DNA from: Azadirachta indica | Lineage: Eukaryota; Streptophyta; Magnoliopsida; Sapindales; Meliaceae | Direction of reading: 5' to 3' | Length of the DNA: 64,000 nt | NCBI GenBank assembly: GCA_022749755.1 | Contig: CM040441.1 | Span: forward strand, 420,776-484,775 | In this document: positions 12,723 to 24,964 of the stretch, piece after piece | Layout: the number at the start of each line of letters is the position of its first letter | Position numbering within the stretch: the first letter of the stretch is position 1 | The notes under the pieces: generated by a model | What the model was told of the DNA's origin: nothing | The model's input: the letters and a program-made list of their open reading frames with translations, nothing else | Database searches by the model: none | Made by a program: the position numbers and the translations under genes

Positions 12723-13641
12723 CTAGTCCCGATTGATGAAACTAACCATTTTGTCAATCAGTTGTGCAGTCTTCTCACTATATGGATCGGCCGTATGAAA
12801 GCAGTGACCTTCCCCAAGAGTCTCATAGAGTTCCGTAAGACCATTCCATCCATTTTTACAGAGAGTCTCGTAGTAAGCCACTCCCCTGTCTCTCAGCCAA
12901 TCTTTTTCTGACACGCAAACCAGCACTCCATCGCCCGCCATCTTCTGTAACTTCGGATCCACTGCCGGGTTCAGTCTCGGGTCTTCATGACACCCGCTGC
13001 TACCCAGACACATAAACTTGTACATTTCACGAGGCTCTTTACCCGCAAAGAATGGGTGCACAATGAGCAAGTGCAACCTTTCAATTTTCAAGTCAGCAAA
13101 TCCGGTAGTGCCAGCTTGGATCGCCACTTCATGGGCGATGGTTCCTCCAGCGCTTCTCACCCGCCAAAAATACCCGCTGGAAATCCGCATGAACGTTAAG
13201 CCACGGGTCAGGCCCCAGCCCACTAGAATGGGTAGCAACCCATTGTAGTCCGGCAAATGAATCTTCGTATGCAGTTGGTAGAAGGTGCTCAGGAGGTAAC
13301 CTGTAGTCAATGGAAATGGCGATGATGTTGGCTTTGGAGACTAAAGAAGTGAGAAAATTCTTAGTTTTAACATCAAACGCTGATCTACTGCAGAATCCTC
13401 CACCGTGTTAGTGCACAAGAAGAGGGAGCTTTTGATTTGGGCCTTTGATCTTTGGGATGAGCATACGGGCCTTAAGGCCGGTTTCCGGTGAGATGACAAC
13501 ATCTTTGGATTGGATTCCCGTGCTCGCGTCATAGCCTGCGTCGACAATTTCATCCTTCTGGTACCTCTCTAAGCGGCCGTCTTCGTAAATCTTGAAGAAC
13601 GATGGAAAATCACGGATTATTTCACTGTTGGTTGAATCCAT
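12723..13641 (-). pseudogene. Carboxylesterase (CXE/GID1-like alpha/beta hydrolase), two lesions
   Basis: An intronless plant carboxylesterase of the hormone-sensitive-lipase family, about 305 codons if read through, close to the usual 310-330. These enzymes hydrolyse carboxylic esters of small molecules; the GID1 branch lost catalysis and binds gibberellin. The N-terminus is typical (IIRDFPSFFKIYEDGR). The oxyanion-hole motif HGGGF is preceded by an in-frame TAA where Y or N is expected (near 13409). The nucleophile motif GESAGG (near 13155) carries one extra A, shifting the frame. Downstream are DWLRDRG (catalytic Asp) and GEGHCFH (catalytic His), so the full Ser-Asp-His set is written in the DNA and an ordinary CXE is more likely than a GID1 receptor. 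It ends FINRD plus TAG. Either a young pseudogene or sequence error; both lesions fall on active-site motifs. Confidence 0.85.
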
Positions 13642-13711
13642 CTCTGGATTTCAGTCAGCGTAAAGCAGAAAATTCTTATTGGGGATTTTGGTTCTCAAGG
13701 ATGTCATAAAT

Positions 13712-13740
13712 TTCTATATATATATATTTATAATATTCTA
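13712..13740 (-). promoter_or_regulatory. Possible TATA box of the carboxylesterase gene
   Basis: A TATATATATATTTATAATATT stretch lies 70-100 bp upstream of the ATG on the minus strand. The distance suits a plant TATA box plus short leader, but such words are common in this AT-rich DNA. Confidence 0.25.
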
Positions 13741-13741
13741 T

Positions 13742-15400
13742 TTGCCCAATCATTCACTTATGTAGTAATTGAGACAAGAAATTTTTCATTGCAACTTTTA
13801 TTATCTGTAGTTGCTCCTAAATTACATATGTTATGTAACTGGAAATTCTAGTTTTATAATATTTTAAATTAAACTATTGGATATGTTTTTCATTCTGTGT
13901 TCATAATTCATCACGTTTTATTTGGTACGACTGCCATTATTTCATTGGATTTTACGTTAATAATATAATATATACATATATATACATATGTATATGTATA
14001 TATATGAAAAGAAAATTGGTAAGTTTTAACTAGTATTGTGTTTTACTCATCTGTGTTTCTTTTTTTTATTCAGATAATAAGTTTTAACTAGAATAAGGTT
14101 GTTTGTGGCTCTACAAAATTTTTAAATTAAATGATTTACAACTAAAGGTTCCTTTTTTATGATTTTATCAATCCCAAAATAATATGGATACATGTTTTAG
14201 CGTTGCTTTTGAAAATGAAGGAAAAAATTTGCGACTATGTATTTTAGTCTCAAAAATTTTTAAATTATTTATGTAATTTTTATTTAATAACAGTGATGTA
14301 TTTAAAAAAGTCATGGTTTTTAAACTATATATTTCTCGATTTAATATAATTAAAAAAAAAAAAAGAAAGCACGATATTTATTTTGAGGACCATCTACTTC
14401 ATAGATTTATAGATAAATTGATAATTTTTAAAAATATTTTAAACACTCAATTGTCTTTTTTATAAAAATAAATAATGTAATATGGCTATAACTATTCAAC
14501 AAAGTGGTTGATGTGGAAAATGTATAATAGAACTTTTTAAATTATTACAAGAAAATTAGTGGTTAGGAAATTAAGTTTAGCAAAAAGATGGCTCCAAAAA
14601 ATTTACTACACTATTTTGTATTTTTATTTGACATATTTTATTGAATCAAGTTTTTTCTTATAAATGAAGCCTCAAACATCATAATTTGCATTAAACTGAA
14701 ATCAAAATTTCCCAAATAATATTAATTATCTATTTAATTATACGATTATTTTTGGAAGAAAATTAGTTAGTAAGAAATTAAAGTTTGGGAGGAAGAAGGA
14801 TCCAAATATTTACTATATCAATTTGTATTTTTATTTGACATTTTATTGAATCAAGCTTCCGTTTATATCTCTACTGTCTGATTCCAGAATTTTAAATTGT
14901 TATGAAGACAGAAAATTAAATTTTGTATTTAAAATAACTCTCTTTTATGCACAATCAAGTATACTCAAAGGAGAAATTATTCAAGTACTCTTCATGGAGA
15001 TAAGTTTTTTTTATATTCTATTTTTCTCATAAATGAAGGATAAAATATCATAATTTGCATTAAAACCGAAATCAATATTTCCCAGATAATATTAATTGTC
15101 TATTTATTTATATCATTATTTACTGGAAGTTGTTCACTGGTGACTTATTGGTTGGCCAAGTACTTTTGCTTTGTTAACGTTAAATTTCTCACATTTCACA
15201 TTATTGCGTTGCCTTTTTTACCTTGACTTGAACTCCCAGAAATTTGCGGGAAACGCGAAAGAAAGATACAGCGGTAAGGAAAATTGAAGGAAATTGAAGT
15301 CTGGGTAGAAGAATAATTAAAGCTCCATCTTCATTTTCATCTTTTACATACTTTACTCTTAATTTTGATCTACTCTCAAGCATCTCTATCCCCTTCCGTC
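13742..15400. other. Intergenic and promoter region of the plus-strand TNL
   Basis: AT-rich DNA, with a near-palindromic TATA/CATA run at about 13965-14005 and no coding frame. The last 900 bp, upstream of the TNL start, contain imperfect direct repeats listed separately. Confidence 0.5.
14530..15115. repeat. Imperfect direct repeats upstream of the TNL
   Basis: A module (GAAAATTAGT...AGGAAATTAA, then TTTACTA, then TTTGTATTTTTATTTGACAT) occurs at about 14548-14645 and again at 14757-14850. A second module (CATAATTTGCATTAAA...CCGAAATCA, then AATATTAATT) occurs at 14680-14735 and 15048-15105. Together they look like a duplicated 200-bp promoter segment with an insertion in the second copy. Confidence 0.6.
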
Positions 15401-18400
15401 ATGGCTTCATTTTCGTCATCTTCTTCCTGTAATTTTGATGTTTTTCTAAGTTTCAGAGGGGAGGATACCCGTGAAACTTTTACTAGCCATTTATTTTATG
15501 GTTTATGTCAGAAAAAAATAAAGACTTTTATTGATGAAGATCTTAAAAAAGGAGATGAGATCTCTCCTGCTCTTGTGAATGCAATTCAGGGATCAAAAAT
15601 TTCAGTAATTATTTTCTCAAAAGAGTTTGCTTCTTCCAAATGGTGTTTGGATGAAGTTGTCCAGATCCTTAAATGTAAGAAATTAAATGGTCAGATTGTT
15701 ATACCTATTTTCTACCATGTTCATCCTTCCGAAGTACAAAAGCAGATTGGAAGTTATGGGAAAGCTTTTGTTGAGCATGAAAAACGTTTCAAGAAGATGC
15801 TAGAAAAGGTTCAGAAATGGAGGGATTCATTGATAGAAGCATCCTATTTATCTGGATACGAATCCACTAAAGTCAGGTATAACTAGCTATCAACTCTTTT
15901 TCATCTTTTCATCATTTACATCCTTTATTCAGTAATAAGAAAGAAAAGTATTTTCCATTTTTTTTTTTGGATTCGTATGAAATATATTAATTTTGACCCC
16001 TTTTCTTTTCATATTTATATCTTTTAGGCCTGAAGCAATGCTTGTAGATGTAATTGTCAAAGATGTAATTAAAAAATTGAATGATATCATCGTCCCTACT
16101 GATTTCAAAGGTTTAGTTGGAATAAACTCAAGAATTAAACAAATTCAATCACTACTATGTATTGGATTGCAAGATTTTCGAACTATAGGAATTTGGGGCA
16201 GTGGTGGCATGGGTAAAACAACTCTTGCTGAACTCTTGCTGAAGTTATTTTCAAGCAAGTTTTAGAACTAGTGATTTTGATGGGATTAGGAGGTCAAATG
16301 TTTCATGGCTAGCGTCAGAGAAAAGTCATTGGACAACTTAAAACTGATTTCTGAGCCTGATATTCATGACATTTTGAAGATCAGTTATGATGAATTGAGC
16401 TGGTCAATGAAAAAAAACTATTTTTCTTGATATTGCATATTTTTTTTCAAGGGATACGATAAAGATTACGTGAAATCAATTTGTGATGAACTTTATTTCA
16501 CACATTGTGCATTGGATGTCCTGGTTGATAAATCACTTCTTACAATATCAAACAAAGGTAAGTTAGAAATACATGATTTATTAGAAGATATGGGCCGACA
16601 AATTGTTCGCCAAGAATCAGAAGAGAAGCCAGGAAAACGTAGCAGGTTGTGGGATCATAAAGATATTTGTCATGTATTAAATAAGAATAAGGTAATCAAG
16701 AGCTCAATTAATTTTATTTACTTTAATTTTTTATACAAATGTTGGACAAAGAATCAAATCATAGGCATTTTATTAGCAATATTTAAAAATCAATTTTCAT
16801 ATTTAACCATATTTGGTTATTAATTATTATTATTCTTTTTCTTTAACAGGGGACTGATTCAATTAAAGGCATATTCTTGGATTTATTGAAAATAAAGAAA
16901 ATACATATAGATTGTAGAGCATTTGCAAAGATGACTAGTTTAAGAATGCTGAAATTTTATGTGTCTGAACATTTAAATGTATCAGATACGAGATCAAGAG
17001 TTCATCTTTCTGAAGATCTTGAATACCTTTCAGATGAACTGACATATCTCTATTGGCATGGATATCCTTGTAACACATTACCAAAAGATTTTAATCCAGA
17101 GAATCTCATTAGACTTTGCCTACCTTACAGTAAAGTTGAACGACTTTGGGAAAGAGAAAAGGTATTATCTATTACCTAATAGAATATGTTTTAATTTTAA
17201 ATGTAACGTAAAATTCTTTAATACTAATTCATTTGAGTGATTATTTATACTTTTTTGTAGGAGGCTTACAAATTGAAATATATTGATCTTCATGACTCTC
17301 AATGTCTCACTAGGATCCCAGACCCTTCAGAAACCCCAAATCTCAAGACATTAAATCTTCTGAATTGTGCGAAGTTGCCTTGCGTTCCTTCAGACATTCA
17401 AATTTTCAACAACCTTGGGATATTGTGTTTGAAGGGCTGCAACAGTCTTGGATGCTTTCCACGCAATATTTATTTTAGATCTCCAATAACTATTGATCTG
17501 TCCTACTGTGTTAATCTCACAGAATTTCCAGAGATTTCGGGAAAAATAACGGAGCTATATTTATGCGAGACATCAATAAAAGAAGTTTCCCCATCAGTTC
17601 AGAGTCTAACTGATCTTGAAATGTTGGATCTGAGCTCTTGCACGAGGCTGAAGATTCTTCCAACTAGCATTTGTAAGTTGAAATCTCTTTCTTCACTTAG
17701 GCTTAATCAGTGCACAAAGCTTGAGAGTTTTCCTGAGATCTTGGAGAAGATGGAACGTCTAAGTTACATTGGATTGGAATCTACAGCAATTAAGGAGCTC
17801 CCATCTTCAATTGAAAATGTAGAAGGACTTGAACGTTTGAATTTGAGAGGTTGCTACGAAATTCATAGTTTGCCAAACAACTTGAAGAATTTAAAATCTT
17901 TGTTTGCCGTCTATGGAGAGAAATCAGCCATCACTCAAATACCATACTTTATCAGAGATCTAAACAACATTGAATGGCTTTATTTTTCTGGATGCAGAGG
18001 TTTTATATTGCCTCCATTATCAGGTTTTTCTTCTCTGATAGTGCTAGAAATAGGTTACTGTGATATGACAGAAATACCACAGGATATTGGTTGTCTATCC
18101 TCATTGGAGCATTTAAATCTAGAGGGAAATAACTTCGAAAGTTTGCCTACAAGTATCAAGCAACTATCTAAGCTGTGTCAGCTTCGGTTGAATAATTGCA
18201 ATATGCTTCAATCATTACCAGAGCTTCCATCCGGTCTACAGTATCTAGAAGCAAAGAATTGCAAGCGGCTTCAGTCTTTACCAAAGCTTCCATCACATCT
18301 GGATGAATTAAATGCATCCTTATTGGATAAATTATTCATACAACGTAACAAGGACTACGCAGAGACTGTCATGTTAGATTTCTCTAATTGCATGAAATTA

Positions 18401-19227
18401 AACGAAAACACAAAGAACAACGTTTTGGCAGATTCACAGCTAAGGATTCGACATATGGCAACTACATCTCTGAGACAATTCGGTGGAGGGGTACGTTACT
18501 CTCTTTCTCTATATATCTTTCTTCTCATTATATCTTATCATAATTCATGATTTTTATGTTACAGGTACGCATGAAGTTTCGATATGGTTTCAATATTTGT
18601 TTACCTGGAAGTAGAATTCCTGAGTGGTTCAGCAATCAAAGTTTAGGATCTTCAATAACTATTCAATTGCCGCAGATTTGTTGTAACAGAAGCTTGATTG
18701 GATTTGCTCTTTGTGCTGTTATTTCATTGGAAGATGTTTCTGAGGCTGATAGGTATTTTGGAGTCGCATGTGATTACGATTTTGAATCCAAGAAATTTCA
18801 TTGGATATGCTGGTTAGACAATCCTATGGCATCTGAGGACTACATAATTTATCGCTCGGATCATGTCTGTCTTGGATTTTTCCTTTTTCCATATGATTTA
18901 AACCACCATAGATCTTTGTCATATGATTCCTTCCTTGGCAACGGAAAACAGGAAAAGGTGAAATGTTGCGGGGTCTGTCCAGTATATGCACATCCCACTG
19001 AGACAGAACCCAACACTTTTACTGTAAGTATAGTGCCGCCAACTGAAGAGGAATGTAGGAAATTGCATAATGAATTCCATGAGGAGGCCGGCACAAGCAC
19101 AACTTCTATTGGAAGTGGAAGTACTGGCAGATCTGACGACGAGGAAGTCTACTCTCATCAGCAACAATGTTCCTTTATTTCTCAGATATTTCGTTGCTTG
19201 GGACTTGACTTCAATTGTCTGTGGTGA
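15401..19227 (+). pseudogene. TNL resistance gene with deleted NB-ARC (five exons)
   Basis: Exons by GT-AG sites: 15401-15876 (TIR), 16028-16691 (NB-ARC), 16850-17161 (first LRR part), 17261-18490 (LRR), 18565-19227 (C-JID). The TIR is complete: DVFLSFRGEDTR at the start and SKWCLDEV with the glutamate used by plant TIR NADases. The NB-ARC has a good P-loop (GSGGMGKTT), then a stop after FSSKF. Kinase-2, RNBS-B and GLPL are missing; sequence resumes at DILKISYDEL. This exon is about 425 bp shorter than the same exon of the 33970-38218 gene. An extra A (A8) and extra T's (T8) flank the RNBS-D motif. MHD is IHDLLEDM. The LRRs and C-JID (CLPGSRIPEWF to VKCCGVCPVYAH) are open to the TGA. The TIR, LRR and C-JID exons could each still be translated, but no full receptor can form. 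The start is the ATG at 15401; an in-frame upstream start at 15365 is non-ATG. Confidence 0.9.
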
Positions 19228-21789
19228 TACGAATGAAGATCATGTAAGTTCGGTCATTTAATTATAACGCATATGTTAAAACTTTCTGATTCTACATAGG
19301 ATCCGTAGTCACTTGAGAATTATTCAAAGGCAACTAGTTGGAATTATAAGCGAAAGTTAGACCCAGGGAAATTCGCCGAGAGCTAGTCAGCACTTCATAA
19401 TAATAAATTTCTTTGCTTTTCTTATGTAAGTCCATTCCTCTACATTTTCTTTTTCTTTATCTTTCTTATGCGTTTATTTTTAGTCATATATCCTTTTAAC
19501 AAAAATTTTTCACAGTTGTTGCAAATTGTGTTAAATGTGAGAGATTAGCATTTAATCACGAGAACAGACTCTTTATTCAATAGATACAATTTATTTCATG
19601 GAAATGAAGTTCTAATATTGTTTGTCTATGCAAGATTTTCCTTCCCCTGTTTCAGAATTCCCTATGATCATATGACTCTGTTTAAGAAATCCTTGCACAA
19701 TATTTTTGGGTCATCACTTGTTAAGAGCACGGGTTTCTTTTCTTATACACTCCTATTATTGTGCAAATTTAATAGATAAAGTTACTGTCAAATTACAAAT
19801 ATAGAAAAATCATTGTTCTTATAGTGATTTTTAACAACATTCATGCTATATAAAATTGGAATAACCATTTGGAGTCAGATTGTGGAATTGAAATTTCAGA
19901 TATAAAATTGAGGTAGCTTCATCTTCTTATACGTGTTTAGATATTAACAACAACATTTCTACGTTAAAAACAAACTCTTATTTTATTGTGAATGCTCTTT
20001 GCACAAGCTTAATTTACATACTCTGTTTTCTTATGAAATGCATCACATGTTATCTTTTCATTTTTTTATCCCTACATTTTCTGGCTTCATATTTAAGCAG
20101 ACATCCATTAAAAATGTTTGGCTGGCGTCCCAGATTTTGAAATTAATTCGTACTACAAGAAAGCTTTTCTCCTTCAACTGATGAAGGAGACTTGAGGTCA
20201 TGAAGTTGTTAATGGAGGCACCAAAACTTTCAGGTATAGTAAGAGTAACTTGCATTATCTTGAATTACATTTGTTCTTTGTTGCAATATATTGTTGTTCT
20301 GTTATGCTCTCAGTTTTAAGTACACATTCTTCAAAACGATGGCATCCACACTTGAGAAAAATTTATTTTAGAAATGAAAGTGTTTATGGCGTGTGGCAGA
20401 TAGCCGAAAAATTCGTACAGAAAAATCTTCTTGTATTAATCACTTCAGAATTAATGATTGTCATGCATGTTGCAGGTGTTTGATGTACCACCTTAATTCA
20501 GCATTTCTTATCCTTGAAGCGAAATCCCATATTGCTTCAACTGTCAAAATTCAGGATTTTCAGTTACCATTCAACTGCCTCAAGTGCGGATGCACTGGGA
20601 TTACTGGCGGGTTCGGTGATGACAAAGAACTGGCAGATTTGCACAGAGAAAAAAGAAATGCTCTTTAACAACAAATTTCCTTGTTTTCTCTAAAGATTGG
20701 AGAACTGTTTTCATTGTTTCAATTTACCATCATGCAAGTTTTTTGATATAATAGATCAATGGATCAGTTGCATTGAAGGTGTAAAACTGATTATTTTGCT
20801 CAAGATTCAAAAGCGTACAAAGAAAATACAATCACTTCTTGTTTTACATGGATAAAATTTATTCCATAGAAATGGAGCTTTTGGTGAATGCAGTTCTCTT
20901 TTTATAGAAACATAATCTGTGTCTTGTGCTTTTGAGGAATCCTGAACTATCATTTCTAAATAGGTGCATCAATTTCCCTCCTGGGCATAGCTCAAGAACG
21001 TTTTGCTGGAACCATCAATCCGGTAAAAGTTAAAAAAGACTGCCAAATCCTACATGAATAGATTGTAAAGAGTATTGTTAAATTATCTCAAAATATAGAA
21101 TTTTTTACAAATAAAATCAATAAAAAATAGCTGATCCTATCATGTTATGGAGGCTACTTTTGCCAGTGACTCTACCTGAAAGTTTGTCGAAGTCATTTGA
21201 CGGCGTTTTGTTGCCCTCACCACGAACATCTTTTTTGCAAATAGTTGGACGAGATAGGCTTGTTACAGCTAGATTCAAAATACGTTGATAATTTTCGATT
21301 ATATTACAATACGGTCAAGCAGCAGCAAGTCAAATTCGAAAACAAGAAATAAACCAATAACATTTAACGAAATTATATGTAAATATTGTGCAAGAAAAAA
21401 GAAGGAAATATCATTTACATGGTACCTATAGTTTCAACAGAATTGAGGCACCGAAGAAAATGATCTGAGAAATTCCTCAAAGCACAACGGGGTAATCCTG
21501 CTTGTACAGAGATTAACTGTACTCACCAAAGAAAATCAAAACTTCATTTCTGTGAAGTAACTTGTGTGTTAAATAAAGAGCGAATGTTCTGTGCTTCCAA
21601 AGCCAGAAAGAGTTAGCAGTTTGTATCTGCACTTCTGATTTGAAGCTATGAGTCTTTCCATCTTATAGATAGAATTTTTGCAGTTTATAGGTGACCAGCA
21701 TGCAACATAAATTGACTGAAAAAGGAAAAACTAATCACTTGAATTTATAAATGAGCGGGAAAAACGTAAAAAAATCGTTATTTAGCTAA
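19228..21789. other. 3' flanks of facing TNL units
   Basis: No reliable gene. Sequence near 19590-19620 (CAATTTATTTCATGGAAATG) recurs imperfectly at about 20845-20880, suggesting a duplicated 3' flank of the plus-strand TNL. A short open frame at 20393-20668 has no domain I recognise. At 21530-21600, AAAACTTCATTTCTGTGAAG and TGTGTTAAATAAAGAGCGAA match the 3' flank of minus-strand TNL units at 32725-32770 and 33520-33550, so minus-strand unit A starts about here. Confidence 0.45.
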
Positions 21790-22261
21790 GATATGGCCAC
21801 CATTACATAGCTTAACATCCAAACAGGGAACAAATCCAAGTAAGATGTGATCTGACTCAACAAATAAGTCCTCATCCCTATTTTCAATGACAGCAGTCAA
21901 ATAGCAAACCCTATCAACATATTTGGTTTCACAAAGAGTCTTTGCATCAAAATGATTGGTACATTTATGTAATTGCCAAGATGATGAAAACCCTAAAGCA
22001 GGGAATATTATGGTAACAATGGTGGCGTTCGTTCATATACTCAGGAAAATGCAGTACAAAGAATGTCATTGGACTGCTAGATTACAGACGGTAAACCTCC
22101 ACCTTGTTCTACAATACATTTTCAGCCTAAGAAAAGGCCTCCACTGGCTTACTTTCTTGAAAATCTTGCTTCATCATCAGTGCTTTCAACAGCTCTTGTG
22201 GCATAGAAATACACCCCCAAAGCAAAATGGTGTATCCCAAAAGTGCAGCCAGCGTCTCACA

Positions 22262-22750
22262 AGCAATAGCTAGCTCATAGCCCATGTACTTCGTTGCTGA
22301 GAAAATGTGGTTTAGATTAGTCTACTTTCTAAATACTTTCAAAAGAAAAGATGCATGAAAATTATTTGCATTCTGAAATATGCATCACAATGGATACAGT
22401 AATATGGTTAACAATGGAAATATTATGCAAAGACATCCTGGTGCCAAAGGAAAAAAGAACAGATAATGTCGCTGACATGAGAAGAACATATAAAATGAGT
22501 AAACTAGCAATAGCTAGCTCATAGCCCATGTACTTCGTTGCTGAGAAAATGTGGTTTAGATTAGTCTACTTTCTAAATACTTTCAAAAGAAAAGATGCAT
22601 GAAAATTATTTGCATTCTGAAATATGCATCACAATGGATACAGTAATATGGTTAACAATGGAAATATTATGCAAAGACATCCTGGTGCCAAAGGAAAAAA
22701 GAACAGATAATGTCGCTGACATGAGAAGAACATATAAAAATGAGTAAACT
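22262..22750. repeat. 244-bp tandem direct duplication
   Basis: 22262-22505 and 22506-22750 are nearly identical. The only difference I see is one extra A in an A-run near the end of copy 2 (CATATAAAAATG against CATATAAAATG). Such identity in otherwise decayed DNA means a recent duplication or an assembly artefact. It lies in the sequence that splits the C-JID of TNL unit A. Confidence 0.92.
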
Positions 22751-22974
22751 TCCGAAGACAGAAACAAAATAAATTTGTTAGAAGAGTAATCATCATCAGC
22801 TTTAGTATCAATAACACAGAGCAAATCCAATGAAGTTTCTCTCACAACAGAGCTCCTACTGTTGAATAGTTATTGAAGACCCTGAACTTTGATTGTTGAA
22901 CCAGTCAGGAATTTCACTTCCAGGTACACAAATAGGGACTCCATATGGTATAGGAATTTCCTGTAATACATTTG

Positions 22975-23003
22975 TGTGTGTATATATATATATATATATA
23001 TAA
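22975..23003. repeat. (TG)/(TA) microsatellite
   Basis: GTGTGTATA followed by a TA repeat, inside the intron before the C-JID exon of TNL unit A. Confidence 0.8.
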
Positions 23004-23560
23004 AGAGAATAATTACATTATATACCTTTTCATAGAATTGTCTTAGTGATGAAACTGCCATCTGCTGAATACTTAATCATCGACGGTTAATAAAGTTTAG
23101 CTACATATGCATCGTGTTCTTTCCATGGGAGTAGTGTTTGCAGAAGTTTCCTAATACAGATGCATCTAACTTTTCCTGACATGATGGAAGCTCCGGCAAA
23201 GATTGAAGCATTTTGCAATCAGTTGCTTCTAGACAAAATGCATGCAGTGGAACCTCTGGTCATGATATAAGAAGTCTGCAATTTCCCAAGAAAGGTTTCT
23301 CTCAACTAGGACAGTTGCTCAATACTTGTAACTTGTAAGTAGACTTCCAAAATAATTTCCTTGCAGATTTAACCTTCCAATGACGACAGGCAGCCAATAT
23401 CTTATGCTATTTCACACATAGCACAATCATCTAGTTTCAGGTTTTCTAAAGAAGATAAACCTAACAATCAAGACAATACCAAAACTCTGCTTCCGGAAAG
23501 TGATAGCTTCCCCAGCTGCTTTAAATCAATTTTTAAACATCAACACGTGAACTCATGTGC

Positions 23561-24964
23561 CGTTGGAGCATAAATAGGACATTTTACAAAATTACAACAT
23601 TAAATTCCCCATTTATATAGCTGCCATTAGAAGAATTTCTTCACTTACTGTGAATAAACAAAATTACAATATTATATTTCTAAATTTGTATTTTTTGAAG
23701 TTTAATAGCCCTACGAGTTAAAAACATATGCTAGCAATTGTATGGTGCTTTCAATCAATTCTTCTGTATACCAACTTGCATTCCAAAAGACTAAATCATG
23801 TGGAAACTATAACAGCACACAAGTACCAACTTTTATTTACTCTGTTGCTCTTTCCTCTTATATTTTTCTCAGGAATCAGACAGAAAATTGGTAATATTCT
23901 CACACAACTCTTAATATATACAGAGACATTAACTCTTAAACTTGGAACAAAATAAGAAAATTACAACTCACAGGAGCCATAAGTCCAGCATCATAAACAA
24001 TCTGCCAAAACCAAGAACCCAACACCATCACAGTGTCTTGTTGAAAGTTGAAACAATCAACATAACAGTTTTGAAATATGTATGTACTTGCCAGAACCAA
24101 ATTATGAAAAATATTATAATTTTTAATAATTATCCACCTTCTTATTAAGCAAGAAATATTAATCGTCAAAAGAAAATATAAATCAAATATACGCGTTGTT
24201 TTGGAATTGATGAACGTAAGAAAATTGAATGATGATCCTAAACATCCTTCTCATTATGTGTGATGAGGCTTCCCAAAATTTAATTACCAATTCATTTACG
24301 TGAAGGAATTAAGACAAATCAAAATCAAACACTAAGTAATTACAATTGTATGTAATGATTAAACATCGAGAAAATTATTAAATCATAATGGCCAAATTAA
24401 GTTAATGAAACAGGAAAAAATGAAAATAGATTTTCTTTTTTGTAGTGATGAGGTAAATTCAAAATGTGGACATAAACCAATTGATTGTAATAACTATTGA
24501 CATAAATATTAAGCAAGTAAGGGTAAGGAAAAATCAAAAGAAAAGAAATACAAGATACCTGCAATCTTGTAAAAGCTATTAGAGTACTTAGTATTCATCG
24601 CTTTGTTGAAGTTCGATTAATTCATGCACTAAATGATCATAGGATTGCTTAAAGTGGAGGTACAAAAATCCTGCATGAAACAAAAGTGCATGTGTTATAC
24701 AAAGCTGAGCTTCCCCTTTTCACCTTCACAAATCAAATGCCAATTTCCAATGTGGTATTCGACTCAAAATGAACATGAGTAATACAATCTGAATTAATAA
24801 CACAATTTGCTGCAGTTAATTAGATTAAAGATAAACACAATTACACAAAGATAAAGAAATAGAAGTTAATTAGAGCATTGGATTTGTATAAGATAAGCAA
24901 ATAGATGACATCTCTTATAAAATATTTGAGAAAACAAAGAATTTTGTTGTTAAAAAGCAACTAT
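23561..24964. other. Flank between TNL units A and B
   Basis: No gene seen. 24390-24790 aligns by eye with 32480-32880: blocks around GTGATGAGGTAAATTCAAAATG, then GCTGAGCTTCCCCTTTTC, then CCAATTTCCAATGTGGTATT. It is therefore the duplicated 3' flank of TNL unit B, and gene plus flank was copied together. Confidence 0.55.

Larger units (their letters stand above)
21790..23560 (-). pseudogene. TNL relic, unit A: last LRRs and C-JID
   Basis: The 3' third of a minus-strand TNL. About 23090-23560 is the end of the LRR exon (LQSLPELP-type repeats and an IGCLSSL-like block, with stops). MAVSSLRQFYEK (23028-23061) is the exon end before the C-JID intron. 22850-22960 is the C-JID start (ICVPGSEIPDWFNNQSSGSS). 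21790-21960 is the C-JID end (ESDHILLGF and VKLCNGGH). Between the two C-JID pieces lies about 0.9 kb of foreign DNA including a 244-bp tandem duplication. TIR and NB-ARC are absent. Homology is to the gene at 33970-38218, which keeps the same exon junctions. Confidence 0.75.

Noticed and set aside
12987..13248. Two overlapping plus-strand frames of 70-76 codons
   Set aside because: They lie antisense to the carboxylesterase catalytic half, and codon content fits only the minus strand.
13965..14005. TATACATATATA palindrome as a regulatory site
   Set aside because: Simple AT/CATA repeat of a kind common throughout this window; no sign of function.
18861..19167. Minus-strand frames across the end of the plus-strand TNL
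   Set aside because: Shadows of the C-JID exon, which has the expected TNL sequence.
21956..22273. Plus-strand frame of 105 codons
   Set aside because: The region is better explained on the minus strand (TNL C-JID end and the hydrophobic segment).
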